From NCBI GenBank assembly GCA_018895015.1, contig JAHIOX010000021.1:1-32660 (forward strand): DNA of 32,660 nt. The letters are read 5' to 3'. Below the pieces are notes generated by a model. That model had not been told where the DNA came from, ran no database searches, and saw only the letters and a list, made by a program, of their open reading frames with translations. This DNA comes from Patescibacteria group bacterium (GTDB lineage: Bacteria > Patescibacteriota > Minisyncoccia > UBA9983). Of the stretch, positions 27,803-32,660 are shown piece by piece. The translations under genes and the position numbers were made by a program. Numbering within the stretch: the first letter of the stretch is position 1; each line of letters begins with the position of its first letter.

Positions 27803-28003
27803 TTAAGCGCGCGACACGTTTGTGGCACTCGGGCCCTTTTCACCATTCACGACTTCGAAAGTAACAGCGTCACCTTCCTTAAGTTCGTCAAATGTCACCC
27901 CATTCAATTCATTGGAATGGAAGAAAAGATCCTTTGTTTCGCCTTCACGGGCAATGAATCCAAATCCTTTTGCCGTGACGAGCGTTTTGATAGTTCCGTT
28001 CAT
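27803..28003 (-). CDS. cold-shock domain protein (CspA family)
   Basis: 66 aa 'MNGTIKTLVTAKGFGFIAREGETKDLFFHSNEL...FDELKEGDAVTFEVVNGEKGPSATNV' with RNP1-like KGFGFI and RNP2-like LFFH. Confidence 0.95.
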   Translation of the reverse strand: MNGTIKTLVTAKGFGFIAREGETKDLFFHSNELNGVTFDELKEGDAVTFEVVNGEKGPSATNVSRA

Positions 28004-28061
28004 TTGTTTATTTGATTATTTTTTTACCTAGAAACCCGACTCCGTCTCTTTGATGTTTTTA

Positions 28062-28090
28062 AGGATATCAAAAAAATAAGAGTTTGTCAA
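28062..28090 (-). promoter_or_regulatory. sigma-70 promoter of the cold-shock gene
   Basis: Minus strand TTGACA (28090-28085), 17-nt spacer, TATCCT (28067-28062); about 58 nt from the -10 to the ATG. Confidence 0.7.
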
Positions 28091-28134
28091 ATTTAGAGCT
28101 CTTCTTGTTTCTGATTCGTTCATAGAATTATTTT

Positions 28135-29118
28135 TTACGGCTGGAAGATTTCTTCGGGCAAGAAACGAACCTGCTGGATTTCGGAAAATTGTTTGGCCGT
28201 TGCTTCGATCTGAAACCAAAGAATCCCCACCCGACAGGAACCGCCGACCGTTCTATTTTTAGAATCATCAAACTCAAGCGTTAATAAACCGTTTTTCAAT
28301 GATGCCCCTTTTAAGGAAAGCCCTTCTAATGGATATTCGGTATCAATCCCTTGAGCCCGCTCCTTTTCGGTGAGTTTGCCCAAAAGCAAAAGTTTAATGG
28401 CGTCTTGGATCGGCGTTTGAGTGATCGGAATTTTTCTTTCAACCGGCGTCAATCCATTCCTACTGCAAGCAGTATTGCCAAATTCATCTCTGTCCAGTTC
28501 ATAATTGTAATAATACAGCTTTATTGTTCTTGTTTCCGGACAAAGCGCAAAATCGCAATTCGGCGGCACTCTGCCGACATAAGAACCGTCGGAGCAAAGT
28601 CTTGCCTCCATTGTGCAGGCAACCGTCATTTCCTGATTAAGAGTCCAAATTGAATAATTAAGATAACCGGCGAAGCTCACCCAAAGAATATACGGCAGAA
28701 GAAGAAATGCCGCCGGCTTTGAGATTTTATAAAACACCGCAATTGTCCAGACAATCGCCAGCCAGAGGAGGGTTATGTTAACAAAAGCCCAGCCGGGACT
28801 TTGGAGGCCAAAGAAAATAATTGACCAAATTGCGTTTAAGAAAAGCTGTGAGAAAAATAGGATGCCGCCCCTCCTTCGCTCCTTCGGAGCTACGGAAGGG
28901 TCACTTTTCCAAACGAGGAAAAGTGAAATACCCATCAACGCGTACAACATTATCCAAACCGGAGAGAAAATCCAACTGGGCGGCTGAAGAAAAGGTTTTT
29001 CCAGAGAAGCGTACCAAGTTGAGGAAACCGCCGGGCTGGTAAAAAATGCTCCGCCAATTCCGACAACCTCGCAAACAACAATGGCGATAATCAGTCTAAA
29101 AACATTATTAATTTTCAT
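28135..29118 (-). CDS. TspO/MBR family protein fused to Cys-rich linker and GerMN domain
   Basis: TspO: 'WYASLEKPFLQPPSWIFSPVWIMLYALMGISLFLVW...LNAIWSIIFFGLQSP...LLPYILWVSFAGYLNYSIWTLN'; then 'CTMEARLCSDGSYVGRVPPNCDFALCP'; then GerMN-like '...GLSLKGASLKNGLLTLEFDDSKNRTVGGSCRVGILWFQIEATAKQFSEIQQVRF'. Confidence 0.85.
   Translation of the reverse strand: MKINNVFRLIIAIVVCEVVGIGGAFFTSPAVSSTWYASLEKPFLQPPSWIFSPVWIMLYALMGISLFLVWKSDPSVAPKERRRGGILFFSQLFLNAIWSIIFFGLQSPGWAFVNITLLWLAIVWTIAVFYKISKPAAFLLLPYILWVSFAGYLNYSIWTLNQEMTVACTMEARLCSDGSYVGRVPPNCDFALCPETRTIKLYYYNYELDRDEFGNTACSRNGLTPVERKIPITQTPIQDAIKLLLLGKLTEKERAQGIDTEYPLEGLSLKGASLKNGLLTLEFDDSKNRTVGGSCRVGILWFQIEATAKQFSEIQQVRFLPEEIFQP
28871..28926. repeat. 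palindromic segment inside the tspO coding region
   Basis: TCACTTTTCC(28901-28910)-AAACGA-GGAAAAGTGA(28917-28926), preceded by GCTCC-TTC-GGAGC within CCTTCGCTCCTTCGGAGCTACGGAAGG. Confidence 0.7.
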
Positions 29119-29137
29119 ATACATATAATATTTTATC

Positions 29138-29494
29138 TTAAATTTTATTAACCCTGTTTTTAAACCAGCTCGCCAGATACAAAATTCCAATCAAAACCGC
29201 CGGGCCGGATATGCTAACGTACCAACTCCAATGGCGATGCAAGCCGACCAAACAAATATATGCCAAAGCGATTGCAAAATATACAATCGCCCCAAACAAA
29301 TCGCGCTTCCAAGCGATAATCGTAATAAAAATCAAAACGAACGAAGGGATTAAATGCATAAAAAGCGCCAACAAAACCTTCCATCCGTTATTTCCATCAA
29401 AAACATCCAGCGCGAACATTGAGATGAATAAAATAAAGGCGATGCTTAAAATTCTTGGCGTCCAATATATAAATCTGTTAATCTTTTTTTCCAT
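29138..29494 (-). CDS. multi-TM hypothetical membrane protein
   Basis: Start assigned at MEKKINRFIYW; four hydrophobic segments. Confidence 0.6.
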   Translation of the reverse strand: MEKKINRFIYWTPRILSIAFILFISMFALDVFDGNNGWKVLLALFMHLIPSFVLIFITIIAWKRDLFGAIVYFAIALAYICLVGLHRHWSWYVSISGPAVLIGILYLASWFKNRVNKI

Positions 29495-29508
29495 ATGGCG
29501 ATAAAAAG

Positions 29509-29612
29509 TTATATGTTTAAATAAGTGATAGTCAGTTGCAAGACGGTCGCGAACGAGACCCAAAGCAAATAGGGAATTTGAATATACGCGAATACCAATT
29601 GTATGTGTCCAT
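29509..29612 (-). pseudogene. tspO relic (N- and C-terminal fragments joined)
   Basis: Minus strand: ATG GAC ACA TAC AAT TGG TAT = MDTYNWY; then, out of frame, 'LVFAYIQIPYLLWVSFATVLQLTITYLNI*', a close match to the C-terminus of the neighbouring TspO ('LLPYILWVSFAGYLNYSIWTLN'). Confidence 0.65.
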
Positions 29613-29639
29613 ATGATTTTATTTTAGCATTTATTTAGA

Positions 29640-29969
29640 TTATAAAAAACAATCGCAATTTTTGTGTTTCAAGATTATTTTTTGCTCCGCTTTCGTGTTT
29701 ACGAATTGGTTTTGTTTTAATTTGCCTAAAGCTTTCTTTTTGTCCAGAGGCGAATTATGTTTGTAATTTCTTTTGTCTATTTCTTTAATCAATTGTTCGT
29801 GTCTTAAATACAAAGCTTTATTTTTCCCGACCCATCGTTTTGTCTCCGGATGGTTCCGATATCCTTTTTTGCCATTAGTTAAAATGCTCCAGATGGCGTG
29901 GAGTTCTCTATGTTCGCCAAACAAATGTTTATTGCACAATTTTTCCGGATTTATATCCCAAATACGCAT
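29640..29969 (-). CDS. pyrimidine dimer DNA glycosylase/AP lyase (T4 endonuclease V family)
   Basis: Start assigned at MRIWDINPEKLCNKHLFGEHRELHAIWSILTNGKKGYRNHPETKRWVGK, characteristic of Pyr_excise family proteins. Confidence 0.85.
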   Translation of the reverse strand: MRIWDINPEKLCNKHLFGEHRELHAIWSILTNGKKGYRNHPETKRWVGKNKALYLRHEQLIKEIDKRNYKHNSPLDKKKALGKLKQNQFVNTKAEQKIILKHKNCDCFL

Positions 29970-30071
29970 AGTTTTTCTGTATGCTAGCATATCTTTTGAA
30001 AATCGGAAGCATGTCTCGTTGGAAGCTAAAGGCTTTCCTAGTCAAGGGCGGGTAGGCGTGCCGCTTAAATT

Positions 30072-32660
30072 TTAACTCAACAACTGTTTTTCAAACACCT
30101 CTTCAAATTTTTCACGCAAAGCACTATTCAATTGTCCTTCGTTAAAGAAAGGCAAACCAATCAAGCGAAAATCCTTATCCTCGATCTTAAAAGTATCGAA
30201 ATCTAATTTATGATTTTTTTCAATTTCTAACAAAAAATCTTCTTTCCATTTATCATATAAGATCAGGTGTTCGCCTTTTGGCTCAACAAAAATCTGATAC
30301 ATAACTTCTTGTTTTGTCTTCTTTTCGGTCAAAAACAAAACGAAATCTGGATAAAACGGCTCGCCATTTTCAAAGCTGTAGATTTTAAAAAACTGCTCAT
30401 TGCGAAGCAATGCGATGTCTTGGTATTTTTTCTTTAACTTTGTTATTGCCTCATCAATAAAGCGCAAAAATGATTCTTCTTCACTCGTTCCCCAGATTTC
30501 GTTTTGAGCAAACCATTCACGCGTTCCAAAATCAAAATCCCGCATATTTTGCGCTCGCGGACTTTCGCTATCCAGTTGTAGCACCTTGTTATTTTCAAAT
30601 ATCTTTTGGATCAAATAAGCTTTGAATTCCTTTGTTCCGTAGTATTCCTTTTTCTCTTTGCCGGCGATTTCCAACACTTTATCAATCACAAATCCGGCAA
30701 TATTCAATTTTTCAATCTGCAAAAGATTTTCAACTTGTTCGCTTGTGCCTTTCACCTTAATTTTTATTCCGCCAAGATATTTTTCATTTGAAATAAAATC
30801 TTTTGCGGATTCTATATTGCCGAATATCTTTTTTAGTTCATCAAATCGTCCGGCAGGTATTTTCGCCAAAGCGGTGCGTACAATATGCATACCCAAATCA
30901 GCAATTTTATAATCCCGAATTTCTATTTTTGCCTTTACTCCGGCGCCAGCACCAGCGACAAACAAATCTTTTTCTATCGCTTCTCGCGTTGGCAGTTGAA
31001 AGATGTTTATTTCAGCATTGTGGTCAAATTCCGCTTTGGCGTCCGAGAGTGCAAAAACATTCTTTCCCAAATTTTCTTTGCGAGAATTTAAGAAAATATA
31101 GCCTTTCTTCCAAAAATCGCTGTTCTTAAAATTATCTTTTATTTTTATTTCTTTTTTTATTGTTCGCTCTGGCACAATACCTTCTCTTACCAACACCTTA
31201 GTTAATTCACTGATATAATCCGGATTATGCATTGAGTGATAATATAATTGTTCTAAAACGCGCAATTCATTTTCTTGATCAGTATCAAATTTCCTACTGT
31301 AAGCATCCGTAAATTCGCCGAGCGTAAAAGGACAATATCTCGCGCCCCTACCAATTAACTGCGCTTCCTGCACTGTAGTTTTTCCCGGCTTTCTTTCCTT
31401 TCCTGTTTTTGATTTATACTCGCTTCTCGTGTCATAAAGCCGGACAATATCAAAAAGATTCAAAACATCCCAACCCTCATTCAATTTTTCTGTCGCAAAA
31501 ATAGCGCGGATTTCATTGCTTTGGTCTTCCAATGAATTAAGTAAAATTTGTTTTTGCTCTAAATCTCTATCTTCATCAACCGTTAAGCATTTTTCCGGCG
31601 CAAAATCGCTTTTAATTTCTGCCACTAAATCTGCCAAAGATATTTTTTGCTCTTTGAAAAATTGAAATGCTTTTTGCAATGTCGCGTCTTTTATTGCTGT
31701 CTGCTGTTTTAGGTGTTTTTCGCCAAGTTCGGAAATAAGTTTATGAAATGACTCTTTGAATTCATTTGACAAAACTATCATCGGGTTTGACCCTTCCAAT
31801 TTAGATTTATCTTTTGGAGGATTAACCTGATTAGCTTTAAACATTACCACCGGCTTTAGCGCGATTTTATACTTTTCTGCCACCTTACGGCGATATTGCG
31901 AAATAATCACCGCCGAAAGCGCGCGTTCCATAATCGGCGCGTTTATCTGCAAAGTTCGCACATCCTTTGAAAATCCGTCCATGCGATATTCTTTCAGATC
32001 ATAACGATAAATCGCTTTGTCTTTGTATTTTTCTAAAATTTCAGGATATTCCTGTTCAAGCCGAGCCGTTGCCGTAAATTCTAAAAGCACATTATCCTTT
32101 TGGCTGTTGGAGTTCAAAATCCGCATTACTGTATTTTCCCAGTTTCGGCGGTCTTCTTCTTCGGTCTTGCTTATTTTGCTATTTGTTTCCGCCGATAGGT
32201 TGTGCGCCTCATCTGCAATTAAAACAATTTTCTTGTCCGCAAAATCTTCATAAGTTAAAACATTTTCGCGAGCGAAATTAAAGCGAGAATGCAAAAGCGC
32301 GGTGGTAGAAAAAATAATGTTTATATCGTCATCATTTACCCCTTCAAAATTATCCGCTTCTTTGATTTTTATTTCCTGTCCGCCAAGCGTGATTTTGTCA
32401 GCAAATAAATATTTTTTAGAATTCGGATCAAGAAAATTGGCTTTGGTCTTTTGAATAATGTTGCCAAGACGAGTAAAGAAAATAAAATTGCGGTAGCCCT
32501 TTTGATAAAAATACAAAAGATTGGCGGCCATTATGAGCGTTTTACCCGAACCGGTCGCCATATTAAACATCAAGTGAATTGGTTTGAGTTTTTGGTGATA
32601 TTCTTCGCAATAGTAATAAAATCGTCCCAACGCTTCTTTTTGATATTCTCGCACCGAAAA
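30072..32660 (-). CDS. type III restriction enzyme R subunit-like helicase/nuclease, N-terminus beyond window
   Basis: Walker A 'MATGSGKTLIMA', DEAH 'VLIADEAHNLS', C-terminal PD-(D/E)xK 'YPDFVLFL...YQIFVEPKGEHL'. The reading frame continues through the last base, so the nominal GTG start at 32654 is probably not real. Confidence 0.85.
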   Translation of the reverse strand, partial: FSVREYQKEALGRFYYYCEEYHQKLKPIHLMFNMATGSGKTLIMAANLLYFYQKGYRNFIFFTRLGNIIQKTKANFLDPNSKKYLFADKITLGGQEIKIKEADNFEGVNDDDINIIFSTTALLHSRFNFARENVLTYEDFADKKIVLIADEAHNLSAETNSKISKTEEEDRRNWENTVMRILNSNSQKDNVLLEFTATARLEQEYPEILEKYKDKAIYRYDLKEYRMDGFSKDVRTLQINAPIMERALSAVIISQYRRKVAEKYKIALKPVVMFKANQVNPPKDKSKLEGSNPMIVLSNEFKESFHKLISELGEKHLKQQTAIKDATLQKAFQFFKEQKISLADLVAEIKSDFAPEKCLTVDEDRDLEQKQILLNSLEDQSNEIRAIFATEKLNEGWDVLNLFDIVRLYDTRSEYKSKTGKERKPGKTTVQEAQLIGRGARYCPFTLGEFTDAYSRKFDTDQENELRVLEQLYYHSMHNPDYISELTKVLVREGIVPERTIKKEIKIKDNFKNSDFWKKGYIFLNSRKENLGKNVFALSDAKAEFDHNAEINIFQLPTREAIEKDLFVAGAGAGVKAKIEIRDYKIADLGMHIVRTALAKIPAGRFDELKKIFGNIESAKDFISNEKYLGGIKIKVKGTSEQVENLLQIEKLNIAGFVIDKVLEIAGKEKKEYYGTKEFKAYLIQKIFENNKVLQLDSESPRAQNMRDFDFGTREWFAQNEIWGTSEEESFLRFIDEAITKLKKKYQDIALLRNEQFFKIYSFENGEPFYPDFVLFLTEKKTKQEVMYQIFVEPKGEHLILYDKWKEDFLLEIEKNHKLDFDTFKIEDKDFRLIGLPFFNEGQLNSALREKFEEVFEKQLLS

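Noticed and set aside
28028-28219. 63-aa minus-strand ORF upstream of the cold-shock gene
   Set aside because: Covers the TTGACA-17-TATCCT promoter and overlaps the end of the tspO fusion; no family.
1-32660. CRISPR array, rRNA, tRNA, or intact transposon
   Set aside because: No regularly spaced direct repeats, no recognised rRNA/tRNA sequence, and no transposase-like ORF were seen. Gene-by-gene reading cannot exclude a small divergent ncRNA.

Overview
The window is a gene-dense, AT-rich bacterial chromosomal segment. Gene style (compact genes, short leaders, many small membrane proteins) suggests a Patescibacteria/CPR-like genome, but that is inference. From left to right it contains: a small PD-(D/E)xK nuclease-like protein; a two-ORF Fic module in which the inhibitory-helix motif and the Fic catalytic motif lie in separate ORFs; dnaG and an rpoD-type sigma factor; a secreted C39-like peptidase; a glycogen/trehalose block (two GlgA-like synthases around a GH57 enzyme, a VTT-family membrane protein, a TreT-like glycosyltransferase) followed by an MscS channel; a DEAD-box helicase with a structured leader; Obg; an HI0933-type flavoprotein; an ECF sigma factor next to a MacAB-like efflux operon with two DUF5666-like proteins; TypA/BipA; a cold-shock protein; a TspO-GerMN fusion; a T4 endonuclease V-like pyrimidine dimer glycosylase; and a type III restriction R-subunit-like helicase/nuclease that runs off the right edge. 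The observations most worth checking are: (i) a 34-nt perfect palindromic element inserted in frame in dnaG, with similar palindromes in tspO and glgA; (ii) a recurring -10/start-codon module with exactly 11 nt between the -10 hexamer and the ATG at four genes, predicting near-leaderless mRNAs; (iii) a deletion-type tspO relic beside the intact tspO fusion; (iv) the split Fic/antitoxin-like pair; and (v) a consensus promoter plus mutually exclusive hairpins in the DEAD-box helicase leader. No CRISPR array, rRNA, tRNA or intact transposon was recognised.
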